Assembly: GCA_030052745.1 (NCBI GenBank)
Contig: JANBVO010000007.1
Coordinates: 186,001-250,000 of the forward strand
DNA from: Pleurostoma richardsiae
Taxonomy: Eukaryota; Ascomycota; Sordariomycetes; Calosphaeriales; Pleurostomataceae
Reading direction: 5' to 3'
DNA length: 64,000 nucleotides
Program-made: the position numbers and the translations under genes
In this document: one piece after another, positions 1 through 12,838 of the stretch
Layout: every line of letters begins with the position of its first letter
Position numbering within the stretch: the stretch's first letter is position 1
Notes under the pieces: model-generated
What the model was told of the DNA's origin: nothing
Database searches by the model: none
Seen by the model: the letters and a program-made list of their open reading frames with translations, nothing else

Positions 1-3000
1 TAGGAACGAACGGAAGTACCTCAGCACTAGCACTTCTGGCCGTAACCACAACCGGCAGAAGTTGGGACCGAGGGCCCTCCTGCTAGCCGACCGGCTGAAT
101 ATGTACGCACAGCCTGTCGTGTCGACACGAGCGAATTGCGCGAGCGGGAATACTGTCCGTCTCCGCATGCCCGCATGCCCACAGGAAAAGGGCAGTCTCC
201 CCTCCTTCCGGCCTCTGCGGGTTCGTTGCGGGGGGTTACGCTACCAAGCACCATGCTGTAACAGTACGGAGGCCGACTGAAGAGGGCGAGAAAAGAGAGC
301 GTGACGGGATGAATCCATCATCGCCGAGTCAGCATGAGCGCTGAGGTGCCTGTGCCAGATATCATGCGGCGGTCATACTGCGCTTCGGTACAACAAAGAT
401 CCTGTGTCCCGCAGCACAGCAGCCGCCTGGAGCAACCAACGGCTCAACACCGGAGCATGACGATGGCTTCGAATGCCAAGGCAATTTATTACCGGGCCTT
501 TTACAACTTGGGCGGTAGGCTTGGCGATATACCCCCTGGGTCCAATCCCGACCGGCAGCGTTCGTTTTACGACAGGAAGTGTCTGTCTGCTGCGTCCGTG
601 ATCGGGAAATTTTCTGCCATTCGGCTACAAGCAGTGTGGTCTCACAAGCATCTCGCCTGGATCCTGTTCCGATCCCGCGGGCTGGCGGTAACACGCCGTG
701 GGCGGGCGGGTGTCTTGGGTGATACAACAGCCTCAACAGACATCAACGACGTCTCAATTACGCTCTCAACTCTCAGGTTTGCAAAACTCTTCACTTTCGG
801 CCTTCCCAACGCCGGCGGCTCACTGCTTCTTTCTGGTGGAGACCAGAATGTTAACAAGAAATGTTTGAATTGGCTACACCAGGGCCTTATCGCGGCCTAT
901 TGCCACTGGCGCTCGCTGCCACAGGGGGTCGCAATGGCACCCTGCGCCAACTAGGTCCTCGTAGAAGGTCGCCTACGCAGGCCTATCTAGCGTCCACGTT
1001 TTCCTTTCTCGGCGATTTGCTCGAGGCAATTCTTTATCCCTCCTCAGTGTGACTTGCGTTGCTCCTAGTAGCAGTCTCATGAAGCCTGCATCTTTCTCCC
1101 CAAGTGACAGCTCAACTTCCTGCAAGTCATCCAGAGACACGTTCGCACATACAGCCTCACCACTCTGAGAATCAGGCGGTGAAGGCTTCACAGGCTTCAC
1201 TCCATCCCATCTGCAGCTGATATCAGCCTGACGGTTGAGGCTCCACCCACATGCTTCCCGGGCGGCTCACATGTTCGCGAGCCTCGATTGCAGGCTGCCG
1301 CTGGCCAAACCACGAAGCAATGAACCCCCAACAGGGGCTGACTTCAGCGGCCTGCTGCTTCTCACCGTTGGCTGACTAGCGGCCCGGCCAGAGGGGGCAG
1401 ATCCTACAGATATGACCTATCCCACTCGGCTTGCAAACTAACCGGTAATAAATCTACTGTGCGACATCGCCAGTGCAGGCTCGTCACTTCCGCCCTGCCG
1501 GACTGTGACATTGATCCTCAAGGTCCATCTGATGTCTTTTGCTGCCGGCATGTTCTCCAAAAGGAGAATTGTTCCCTTCGCACTTTTGGCCCGTTGCATG
1601 CTCGTGTTTGCGAGGCATTTTCATGTTGTGCCCAATAGCAGTCGGCGTCTTGGGGGATACGACGTATCACGCAGAAGGATCGTCGCCTGTTCGATACCTC
1701 ACGATAGCATCGCAACCTTGTAAGCAACGACCTTCAGGCGAACCGGGCCGTCTCGCTGCGCCTTTCCCGTGACTGCGCCGTCCTCTCGCGCAGCAAGCCT
1801 TGTTTCCATTGGGCCACCTGCAGATTCCCACCGCATGCCGTGTCCACGTCGACCACGGAAGCGCCCCGTCCACGCATGGAGAGGCAGGGGACAAGGAGAC
1901 AGGCCGCACATGCACGTGCAAACACGTGTATCACCGCACGCAGAGACCGAGACGGACCGAGAGCCAAAGGGGTGAAGCGCCTGGCTCCCGCCCTCACCTC
2001 CCCCCTACGCAAGCACTACCTCCCTATCCCCCTCCGGAACGCTCTAACAAAGAGACCGCGAAAGCGACTCGTCGTGGCCTTTCAAGCGAGAGGCGCCGTC
2101 TCGCCGACAGACCCCATCCTGCTGCCGTAGCGCCGTTTGAGGTCCGTCGCGCGACTGGCTGGCATCACCTCGCTGGTGGGGCCGACTCTGCCCGAATTCG
2201 TATGCCGTCGTCCTTAACCGGGAGGCAGCCAGTTGGACGACGAATGGAATGCGATTGCGTACGGTGTACGGGCACGGTCTGGTTGAGATCCTTCTCGTGA
2301 TAGAAGGGTACCTACAGTACTCCGTACTCCGTACTCCTGTCCGTCGTCCTTCGACGGGACGGCGCCCCGACGCCCAGGGCTGGTCCATGTCCTTCCCCCC
2401 GGTTCGCTTCGACGGCCGCGGTAGGGGGTTAGACTCTGAGACAGAAGCTTTCGCGGCAGCAATTCGGGACGCGAACAAAGGTGACAAGTGAGACAAGATG
2501 CCATCACGCGGCGACGGTTGTGGCGTATTAGTTATCATTTGGGCAAGGTGAACGAGGTAATCTCCCTGTGGGCGAGTGCCATGAGATTCTGTCTCCCATC
2601 GGGCTTCTTCCTGTGTCTCTCGATGCAAGTACATTCCTCATTAAGGCGGCCTGTGCCTGTCTTGCCTCCTCTATCCACTTCCACTTCCCCTTACGAGCAT
2701 CCGTCACTGCTGGCTATTTTCGCCTTCCTTGGCGCATGTTCCGTCCCCGCTAGCAGCGGCGTGTTTGCAGCGAACATCAACGGCCGGATACGCGGCACGG
2801 GCTTTAATCACGATCCCTGAGCACCCGTATGCCTTGCTCGCGAGGGCATCCAGCGCATACTGCGGCTGCCACTTCCTACCCTCCTCTCGTTCAGGGACAT
2901 ATGGTATAGAATGCGGGCTCTCCCGGCGAGGACGAGTGGCGGACGGTAATGGGCGGGTGATCGACACTGGCTCTCGACCTCAGTGGTCGGGGGATGCCTA

Positions 3001-3931
3001 CATAGTAGGGAAGAAGAGGGCCGGCCCCGCGCAGGTATCTTGGTCGCTGGGGCTCTCCACGTCGATCACTCTGGGGAGGGTGCTCCAGCGTGCTCGGCGG
3101 AGGTCCTCCAGATCTCCTCTCTCGCGTGGCGGCAGGGAAGAATTGTGCAGTCGAGAAACAAGCACCGAGAGCCAAGATTACCACGTCATTAAGCGTTGTT
3201 CTCAGGGGGTCGGCTGACGTTTCTTCGAAAATGCCGTGCGTCGCAAGCCGAGGTTTGCACCGCTTATGCCCAAAGCCGGACGTAGTGATTGATGGGGCGC
3301 CTTCTCCTGTCGTCGGTGGCGCTTGGTCACGATGCTCTCTTGCATGTGCTTCAGGACGCGCTGCTTCGCTCGCTGGCACGTACCAAGTCTATCATCTGTG
3401 CATGTCTGCAAATCGTATGATGTTCTATTCAGGGTGTCGTCGATGATCAGATCGTTTCAATCGGGCTTGACCGAGCGAGAGCCGTGGAATCAGCGCCTTC
3501 ATGCGTCATTCATCTTTACAGGAGTTTCCCAGTTCACGATGGCCTCGTCGGCGACTGTGATATCTCAATACGCGGTGTACTGGACCGACCGTGCTGACGG
3601 CCGTGGCTAACCCTGGCCTGGCAGATTGCCCATTCTCAAGGCCGTGTCTTATCTCGAGCGAGCACATTCCCCGACGCTCTAGCTCAGAATGATGGCCTTG
3701 CAATGCCGTCTCGCAGCAGGAATCGCGACGAGGTTGAGAATCTTCACTGCAAAACATGATCTCCTTAGGTCGCACCAAAGAGGCAGGTCCTTTCGCCGTA
3801 GCTGTCCCGGAATTTGACCCCGCCTTAAGGCGGTGCAGCAGGCTGCAGAGCAGATCATCCTCACAAGCTTTCCCTCGTCGCCATTGTACCCGCGACAGCC
3901 GCAAGCCACCAGCACCAAGGCAGCGCCGAGG
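1..3931. other. gene-poor region, no supported gene
   Basis: I find no convincing gene in almost 4 kb. Both strands are open over long overlapping stretches, but the translations lack domain logic, splice signals and hydrophobic patterning. The openness is better explained by high GC and few stop codons. A run of three TACTCCG units lies near 2318. A weakly conserved exon of an unknown gene cannot be excluded. Confidence 0.6.
2318..2337. repeat. TACTCCG short tandem repeat
   Basis: Three consecutive copies of the 7-mer TACTCCG, the last one partial. Related ACTCCGTAC or GTACGGAG fragments occur in other intergenic stretches of this window, near 23866, 52733 and 55424. It behaves like a genome-wide intergenic simple motif rather than a local functional site. 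Confidence 0.6.
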
Positions 3932-4844
3932 ATGGAGGCCAGTGAGGGCAGCGGCAGCGGCGCAGCAGAGGCGCACTACGTCCTCCATGTCTTTCCCTTC
4001 TCGCTCTACTCCATCATGGCGCGCTTCACCGCCGCTCTCGGCGCGGCATACCAAGCGCCGCCGGGCAAGCGCCCGCCTCGCATCGAGTTGCGGCTCGTAG
4101 ACCTGCACCGCGACGAGGAGCTGACGGAGCCGTACCTCACGGGGGTCAACCCGAAGGGCCAGGTCCCTGCCATGACGTCGCCGGCGCTGCCGGCCACGAT
4201 CACCGACAGCCTGGACATCTCGTACTACCTGGCCAAGAAGCACTTCCCCGGGATGCTGCCCGACGCGAACCGCGGCGAGATCGAGGCGCTGTTGGCGAAA
4301 CTGCATGCGATCCAGGGGATGTCGCTCTCAGTGGCTAAGGTGCCGGAGGGGTGTGAAATTGAATTTCCCAGTCCTGGCCTGAATGCACTGCTATCCAGGG
4401 ATGACATATCGGAGAGCTACCGGAAAGCGTTGGAGTTCAAGAAGGAGTAGTGAGTTCGAGTGTATGATGTTTTGATAGGGTGGTATGCTCATACAAAGCA
4501 GCTACAAGTCAACCCTCGGGCCCGCGCTCCGGCCGGAGAGCATTGCTAAGGCGAAGAAGCAGGCCGAGGAGCTTTTCGAGGATATCTCAGCCTTGCGAGC
4601 AAAGACAACGGAGCAGTCCCTCTGGATCTTTGGGGATGCTGTCGGGCCTACCGTTCTCGATGCTCATGTAGCGCCGTTGATTGCTCGCCTGATTGATGCT
4701 GGGAAGGAGGACCTGGTCCCTGGCGAACTCCTGGAGTATGGGAAGAGGCTCACCGCCCTGCCGGCTTGGGCTGAGGTGACCCATGGGAGGTCGACTATTT
4801 GGAACATCTCGTATGGCCATGCACGGCTCTTGAAGGACATCTGA
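3932..4844 (+). CDS. glutathione S-transferase-like protein, 2 exons
   Basis: Predicted 287 aa protein of the glutathione S-transferase superfamily, which conjugates glutathione to electrophiles in the cytosol. Exons 3932-4449 and 4499-4844 are joined by a 49-nt intron that starts GTGAGT and ends AAAG, restoring the frame (TA|C). The N-terminal half has a thioredoxin-like pattern: YVLHVFPFS near residue 15, NPKGQVPAM in the position of the cis-proline loop, then a DSLDISYYLAKK helix. The C-terminal half is helical, with a WIFGD...GPTVLDAH segment like the second GST domain. The ATG at 3932 precedes an acidic Gly/Ser leader; earlier ATGs in frame add a tail with no similarity to the fold. The active-site residue is not obvious and the substrate is unknown. 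Family membership is fairly sure, the enzymatic activity is not. Confidence 0.8.
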
Positions 4845-5648
4845 CCTGAGCTTGAATCTCAATTACCAATGTTGAAAACGCTATTCTCGTTGCACTTCGC
4901 CCCTGTAATGTCCTCACTTCCGTCATTCTGGCTCCGCTCCATAAACTGAGGTGGCGCCCGCCGTGCCCGTGCCTCCTAGTGGAAGGCGGATGAGGAGTTT
5001 CTATCCACCCTCGCTCCCCCCAGAGAAACCGGAAAGGCCGTGTATCTCGGGGCCCGTCTTCCGGAAACCCTCCTCTACGGCCCCACACGACCGGCCCCGC
5101 TCTTCCCTTGTTGTGACATCGATCAAATCGGACATCTACTGAAGTTCGGACGTGACGGAGCAGTTGAGGACGGATCAGTTCGGAATCCTCTCCGGTCGGG
5201 CTCCGAGGGCCGAACCCGTATTCGACACCGATTCTATTCGCTGGCGAGCCAAGTAGTGAAGTCATGGGCTCTCGAAACAGATATATCCACACGGGATTCA
5301 TATTCTCGATATCACAGTACACAGCGGTGTTATGGCACTGCTGCCACACACCCCGATATGTGACTGGTCTCTCTGGATAGTTCACCGCGCGGGGAATATC
5401 ACTATAGATACCTGTGGCGACTCGGCACCTTTACGTCACACCGTGCAAATCATTGGTGACGAAATGTGTATCGACCATCAGGCTGGTGTCATTGATAAGG
5501 CCTTGCTCCCCAACCCCTGCATTATGCTGTGGCTCTCTGGTTCTACTATGAAGCACTGTACAATCTCGATGACCCTCCGAACTCGACGACATCTGAAGAC
5601 TCTCGATCACCACGTATATCAGCTCTGCGATACTAGCAACAGCAGGTC
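4845..5648. other. intergenic, nothing recognised
   Basis: About 800 nt between two plus-strand genes. It should hold the terminator of the GST-like gene and the promoter of the small downstream gene. I see no clear TATA box, repeat or conserved ORF. Confidence 0.5.
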
Positions 5649-6077
5649 ATGGCTCCTCGAACTTCTTGCGGAACCGACGAGAACCTCTCGGCTTCCAAGA
5701 TCCAGCCGTTAGACTCCGAGAACAAGGCAAATGCGCCCCGTTTCCAGGGGGGGGCTGGCGTCAGTGGCTTTGAAGAGGACGTCGACCAGTCACGTATCGA
5801 TCCCCTCGGGGGACGCGGTCAGTACTGATTCTCATAGCCGTAGCTTTGGACTGAGCTGGAAGCTTACACCCATGCCGCAGGCAAGTACCAGCATCCCGCT
5901 CCGCACGCTGACAACCAAGGCGTCGTGGGGACCGAGGGCGTCATCGGGAAAACCAAAATCGACCCTCTCGCGGGCAAAGTGAACGAAGCGCAGGCGGACG
6001 CCCCGGGACTGAACGACGAGACGGTCGACACTGCGAGGATCATGCCGCTAGGTGAGGTGCGCGAGGAATACACGTAA
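5649..6077 (+). CDS. small hydrophilic protein with internal repeat, 2 exons
   Basis: Exons 5649-5817 and 5881-6077 give a 121 aa protein. The 63-nt intron starts GTCAGT, has a CTTAC branch-like site and ends GCAG; the junction codon is G|GC. The protein is charged, rich in Gly, Asp and Asn, with no signal peptide or membrane segment. Two related motifs occur, SRIDPLGGRG near residue 50 and TKIDPLAGKV near 83, suggesting an internal duplication of about 34 residues. It looks like one of the small, conserved, disordered proteins of filamentous fungi, but I do not recognise a named family. Support comes from the splice signals and clean reading on both sides. The function is unknown. Confidence 0.6.
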
Positions 6078-6327
6078 GAGCAAGGAGAAGAAAGATGTTT
6101 CTACCTAGGCGTTGGCACAATGGACTGGTAACAGCCGGGGGTGGTATTGATCGAGTTTAAACCAAAATTATACGAAGTTTGTGACTATGAGCAACACTTT
6201 CAGGAGTCCACATCAAAAGCCTGTCGTAATGACCCTAAAGGTCAAGCTGTTTTGAAATTGGAAAGCAATGCGACTATACCGTGGTTGCACAGGGGTATTC
6301 GTCTCCTATACTTCATCGATCATCGTG

Positions 6328-8580
6328 CTAATTCGCCTCCCCCCTGGTGAATGTGTCCTTCACCAGCCCCCTGACGATTGACCACATTGTCCCCTTGCTC
6401 TCCCAAAGTGGCCACATCACGCAGATACACATACTGCACCACACCCAGATGAAGCTGACCACGCACCAGCCCGTGAATCCGGCGCGCGTGAACTCCCACT
6501 CAGTCCCGAACAGGGTAAAGGGGACTAGAATAAGTACGACAGCCCAGTAGAACAGGTTAAACCAGGTGGCCAGCCGGTTTGCCTTCCGAGCTGCAGCTGG
6601 ATCCATGGGGGCAGTGTGCGATGCTTCGAGGAAGTCGACAACAGCGTTGCCTGTTGGTACAATGGTGTCCGGTGCCGGGTCAGACGCCGGCTGGCCAACG
6701 GTTTGTTCAGGAGCAGAAGCGGTAACGCCCTTTTCAGGGTCCACGGCTCCTTCATCTATGGTGGGAGGCGAGGCAGTTCCCGAAGACCCTGAGACGACAC
6801 CAGTTCTTGGAGCTCGGCCTTCCAGACGGACCCCGTTGATGATCTTGTCCATGCGCTTCTTCGCCTCCGGGTCTTTTTCTGCCTCTGCGGCTGCCCACTG
6901 TCCCGGAAACACGTACGACAGCACAAACGCCATGACCACGCCGGTGCCGCACGCCGTCAGGTTCCCCGCCACGGCGTTCGTGACGTCCCCTGTCGTATCG
7001 ACGCTGATCGAGCCGCTCCTGGCCTTGGTCACGACGAACCATACCACCAATCCCAGGGCGGTCCCGATCCACGGTGCGAAGAGCGCCGCGGCCGTCGACA
7101 TGGGTTCCCACAGAAGGATGAGCCCGACGGGGATGGCGGCGCCGCCGACGATGACGCCCAGCACGGTGAGCACCCAGGTGAGGTTGATGTTGACGGCGTT
7201 GAGGATGCAGCAGAAGCCAGCGAGTATAACGGCGTAGATGACGATGCCGTAGTGCGACACGCGCACCAGCTGCTCCGACGTAGCCGTCGGTTTCAGGTAC
7301 GTCTTGTACACGTCGAAGGTGATGAGCGACGACACGGCGATGAGCTCTGCGCTCGTCGAGCTGGTCACTGCCATGAAGAGCAGTAGGAGCAGCAGCCCGG
7401 CACCGCCCTTACCGAGCAAGGCGATGGCTGCGGCAGGTGACGAGAGCCCTGAGCCGTTCTGCGCAGCGGTCAGGGGGTTCGGGTAGGTGGGGAAAGTGGG
7501 CGTGCCGGTCAGGGCCGCGCACCCAAGACCCATTGCCGTTGCAAAGCCAAATGGAATACCGTACCAGGCGATGCCGCCAGCTAGGTATGCCTTGACGCTC
7601 GTCTCTGGTCGGGAGGCGATGGCGCGCTGCCAGTAGGCCTGGTCGAGCCAGACAGTCGAGAAGCCCGCGACGAGCAGGTCGATAGCGAAAATGAGCCCGT
7701 CATCGCTCTTGAAAGTCAGGTAGCTGCCGCCGTGCGCGTTGCCAGCGATGGGCATCGTCTCGCCAGCCTCTCGTAGCATGTCGTAGAACTTGCTGATGCT
7801 CCCCACGGTCGAGCTCGTCGCATACATGCTGAAGCCAAAGACGAAGATGGCGATGAACAGGATGACGGTGTGTGCGTAGTCGGCGATGAAGGTGCTCCGC
7901 AGGCCGCCGGCGATAACGTAGGCGCCGACGACGAGCGGGATCAAAAAGCAGGCGCCGTAGACGTTGACACCCGAGAGAGCGGACACGACCTGGCTACCGC
8001 CGAGGACCAGGCAGGCGCCGACGAGGAGGTTGGTCGCCCACCCGAAGAAGAGGTAGGTGATATGGGTGATGCGTCCGTGCCGCGCGAGAATAATCTCGGG
8101 GAACGTGTGGGCGCCTGGCGCGTTCGTCTTGATCTTGATGGCGATTAGGGAGAAGAGGAGGATCTGCGAGGTTCCCATCGCACCGTACCACATCGGGCCA
8201 CAGATCTGATGGCATGTTAGGGCATGTGCTTGTGAAAGAATGAAAGGGAAGGGATCGCACTCCATAAGAGTACGCGAAGGTACTAGAGGTGAGGAGTGTC
8301 GAGCTCCATGTCCAGGAGCTGACGATGCCAGCAGCAATGAGGCCAGGCTTGACACTTCGCGATGCAGTGTTGAACTCCTCGGCCTGATGGGTGGAATAAG
8401 TTGTATACCGGTTTTGTAAGTACGTGATGGCGAGCCTAGAACATAGTCAGTCACTGGCTGAGAGAGGCAGTGCCCAAAGGGATAACTGTACATCAACAGG
8501 GCAAAGAATGCCCCGATTCCCACCACGATACCATATCCCACTCCTTGATTCAGCACGCGGATACCATCGCTTTCTGCCAT
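6328..8580 (-). CDS. dur3: DUR3-type urea permease (SSS family), 3 exons
   Basis: Sodium:solute symporter family protein closest to fungal DUR3/UreA proton-coupled urea transporters of the plasma membrane. Exons on the minus strand: 8580-8492, 8435-8261, 8205-6328. Introns of 56 and 55 nt have GTACAG/GTGCGA donors, CTGAC/CTAAC branch sites and TAG/CAG acceptors, giving 713 aa. The family landmarks are present in order: a QGVGYGIVVGIG first helix, TYLQNRYTTYSTHQAEEFN after it, TASRSVKPGLIAAGIVSSW, then YGICGPMWYGAM across the second splice. At the C-terminus is FTLFGTEWEFTRAGFTGW with a WVWCSM helix. About 14-15 hydrophobic segments are visible, with a long hydrophilic loop before the last two. 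Seven HGATAR sites lie upstream of the start, consistent with the nitrogen control known for Aspergillus ureA. Symbol by family resemblance; other substrates such as polyamines are possible. Confidence 0.9.
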   Translation of the reverse strand: MAESDGIRVLNQGVGYGIVVGIGAFFALLMYSYPFGHCLSQPVTDYVLGSPSRTYKTGIQLIPPIRPRSSTLHREVSSLASLLLASSAPGHGARHSSPLVPSRTLMECDPFPFILSQAHALTCHQICGPMWYGAMGTSQILLFSLIAIKIKTNAPGAHTFPEIILARHGRITHITYLFFGWATNLLVGACLVLGGSQVVSALSGVNVYGACFLIPLVVGAYVIAGGLRSTFIADYAHTVILFIAIFVFGFSMYATSSTVGSISKFYDMLREAGETMPIAGNAHGGSYLTFKSDDGLIFAIDLLVAGFSTVWLDQAYWQRAIASRPETSVKAYLAGGIAWYGIPFGFATAMGLGCAALTGTPTFPTYPNPLTAAQNGSGLSSPAAAIALLGKGGAGLLLLLLFMAVTSSTSAELIAVSSLITFDVYKTYLKPTATSEQLVRVSHYGIVIYAVILAGFCCILNAVNINLTWVLTVLGVIVGGAAIPVGLILLWEPMSTAAALFAPWIGTALGLVVWFVVTKARSGSISVDTTGDVTNAVAGNLTACGTGVVMAFVLSYVFPGQWAAAEAEKDPEAKKRMDKIINGVRLEGRAPRTGVVSGSSGTASPPTIDEGAVDPEKGVTASAPEQTVGQPASDPAPDTIVPTGNAVVDFLEASHTAPMDPAAARKANRLATWFNLFYWAVVLILVPFTLFGTEWEFTRAGFTGWCVVSFIWVWCSMCICVMWPLWESKGTMWSIVRGLVKDTFTRGEAN

Positions 8581-8724
8581 GGTCTCAACGGTTCCGATGT
8601 CTCAGTTACAGACAGTCAGAGACTTCGAGAAGTCTCTGCAGGAAGGGGGGTGGCATTGCCAGGGCGTCTCCTTTTAAGGTAGCATGGGTCCCAGTGCGCC
8701 GCTGTCGGTTCCTGCAGCCCTTGA

Positions 8725-9198
8725 AGATAGGCACCCAGTCGCGCGATGACATATGGAAACATCTTTGTAGAGTAGATAGCCTCAGATAAGCGTACACAGA
8801 CGTTGCACAAACAGGAGCCGTCATCCAAAAGCTCGGGATTTGCTACCGGGACGAATCGTCCGATACCCATGTCCGACCTCCGGTGATTGAGTCCTCTCAT
8901 AGGCCATCCTGTCCTTCGCAACGCCGGTTCACGGTATCTGCGGCGGGGTAGCATTCCACCTTCTCGCTCGTCACTGCTATTGCAGATAGCAGGTGCTTCT
9001 GCCGCAGATGTGACGATGATATGGGTCGAGATAAGGCCGCGATAAGCTGCTCAGAACGGCAGTTCATAGGCCGATCCCAACGTCTCACGCATATGCCGAG
9101 TGACGGAGCGGTGCAGATCCGGAGATGCTCCTACGGACTAGGACCATTCTGTCCCCCTCATGCTGATATCGTCTTGACGGCCGGCTCCGAGGCGATAG
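8725..9198 (-). promoter_or_regulatory. cluster of seven HGATAR (GATA-factor) sites
   Basis: Upstream of the urea permease start lie AGATAG at 8725, 8774 and 8984, AGATAA at 8784 and 9029, CGATAA at 9040 and CGATAG at 9193, all read on the plus strand. HGATAR is the site of AreA/NIT2 nitrogen regulators. Chance would give roughly two in this length on both strands together. The match with the gene product (urea uptake) makes regulation by nitrogen status likely; binding itself is inference. Confidence 0.6.
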
Positions 9199-9361
9199 AA
9201 GATCCACCAAAAGCTGAAGTCGGCGGCGTGACATCCTTGTGTTGTTGACAACTGCCGCGTTCTCATCCTGCGACTACATGTTGTCTAGCCCGCGTATGTA
9301 GTGAGTGCAAATGACGCCTGGGAACAAAAGCGTGGAATGAAATATCTTCTTTTCATGTATG

Positions 9362-11467
<2,106 letters not shown>

Positions 11468-12061
11468 TCAGAAGGAATAATCTTCGAGCGTCTTGATGAA
11501 TGACTTCAAAATGTTTCCTCCTGATCCATTCTGTATGAGGGTTGGGACATCGGCCGCCTGGTATTCGACGCTTTCAGCATCAGGCTGCAGGGACAACCAA
11601 CAGGCCAACAGCATACCCTCTACAACCCAAGCCTTCCGTCTACCAGCATCCGGGAAAGGATCCTGATCAGATCCCTGGTCGCACTTTTGCTCCTCAAAGG
11701 CCTGCTCGTACTTGGCCTTCCAGCCACGATAACTCTCGAGCCACACAGCCGGGTAGCGGTTCTCGAGATCATCCTCATCAACTTCGAACTCTCCCTCCGG
11801 ATTCCCTGGCCACGATGGGTCGTACCATATGAACCCAGCTCCCCAGTCTGGAAACATTCTGTATTTGTACCTGGTCTTGTGTTCTTCGTCGACGCCGGGC
11901 GTGGCTGACTGGACAGTGCCGTCCTTCAAGGCAGCAGTAAGACTACCATCTGCATTGACAGAGATGAGGAGACCATAGGGTGTCTCGATGGTAACTCTGT
12001 AGGCCCCGTCAAGAGCGGTGCACAGGTGACAGACAGTTCGAACCAAATCTGAATACGGCAT
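11468..12061 (-). CDS. conserved-looking hypothetical protein
   Basis: Single-exon ORF of 197 aa from the first in-frame ATG at 12061; longer versions would need a non-ATG start. The protein is soluble and acidic, with no signal peptide. It has an aromatic-rich centre (FIWYDPSWPGNPEGEFEVDE), a YRGWKAKYEQAFEEQ helix, PFPDAGRRKAWVVEGMLLACW and a Val-Glu-Tyr segment near the end. The strong residue patterning with Trp and Pro anchors suggests a folded, conserved protein. I do not recognise a named domain and propose no function. Confidence 0.6.
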   Translation of the reverse strand: MPYSDLVRTVCHLCTALDGAYRVTIETPYGLLISVNADGSLTAALKDGTVQSATPGVDEEHKTRYKYRMFPDWGAGFIWYDPSWPGNPEGEFEVDEDDLENRYPAVWLESYRGWKAKYEQAFEEQKCDQGSDQDPFPDAGRRKAWVVEGMLLACWLSLQPDAESVEYQAADVPTLIQNGSGGNILKSFIKTLEDYSF

Positions 12062-12454
12062 TGCGATGAACGACTTCACCGGAATTGTTGGGTAGGTACA
12101 GACCAAGATGAGAGTAATAATGAATTGGGGGGTGGGAATTTGATGAGGATTTCATCGGAGTGAACGAAACTAGTTAAGGAGCTTGAAAGTTAGGCCGTAC
12201 AGTTACGGGTCATGCACTTAATTTGTACTTGCGCATAAGCAAACACACCGGAGTGGCTGTGCACAAGCTAGAATCGGCCACTGAATATATCTTAGAAGAC
12301 AAGAATACGCCCCTTGCCGTGCGACTACAGCTTTCGCTTGAATCGTCAGCAAGACGATGGCGCTACGATTACCCAATCAATAAGTGCCTGAAGCGCCGTC
12401 TTTGGATGCGGCCGACACTGAGTGCGGTATGCATATTATTGAGGCGCCTCCTTA

Positions 12455-12631
12455 CTGGCTCCGATGTGGCTACAGTAAAACGGTTGGCCCTTTCTATTGA
12501 CCCCACGGCCAGGCCTCTTCTGTGACCATCGAACGAAATGTCCTGTTAAACATTGTACTGGTTCCGGATGTTGCTTCACTGAAACAGCTAGCTCTGACTA
12601 TTGACTCTACGGCCGGGTCCCTTTTGTGACC
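12455..12631 (+). repeat. two imperfect direct copies of about 73 bp, coding-like
   Basis: Copies at 12455-12527 and 12558-12631 are about 70% alike over their length and both end in TGTGACC or TTGTGACC. In one frame they read DVATVKRLALSIDPTARPLL and DVASLKQLALTIDSTAGSLL, each followed by TGA. Several differences are synonymous or conservative. This suggests a duplicated coding segment, now probably non-functional, upstream of the toxin-like gene. Confidence 0.5.
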
Positions 12632-12838
12632 TTAGGAGGAAGCGCTCTGGCGGTTTACCATCAAAGCGCTACGGTTCTTTCCATACCAGCAAGGAAACCA
12701 TTTGCCATGTGAGGGCATATTACATATATAAATGTTGTGATGTAGAGACATCTTCATCTCACCCAAGTTTAAGTTCGCCTTTCGTCCTTCCTAGTAGCAC
12801 TAATGACATCCTATCAAGGCGATTAGAGAAATGATATA

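Noticed and set aside
334-954. Long plus-strand ORF (206 codons) with an antisense ORF at 362-736
   Set aside because: Both strands are open, the translations show no domain, hydrophobic pattern or splice logic, and it lies in a gene-poor, GC-rich tract.
2044-2634. Minus-strand ORF of 196 codons
   Set aside because: Arg/Ser/Pro-rich translation typical of non-coding GC-rich DNA; competing open frames on the other strand.
2930-2985. Sequence resembling a small-subunit rRNA stretch (GTGGCGGACGG)
   Set aside because: Only a dozen bases match; no flanking rRNA helices or conserved blocks.
3506-4306. 266-codon minus-strand ORF over the GST-like gene
   Set aside because: It is antisense to the well-supported GST exon and shows no protein features of its own.
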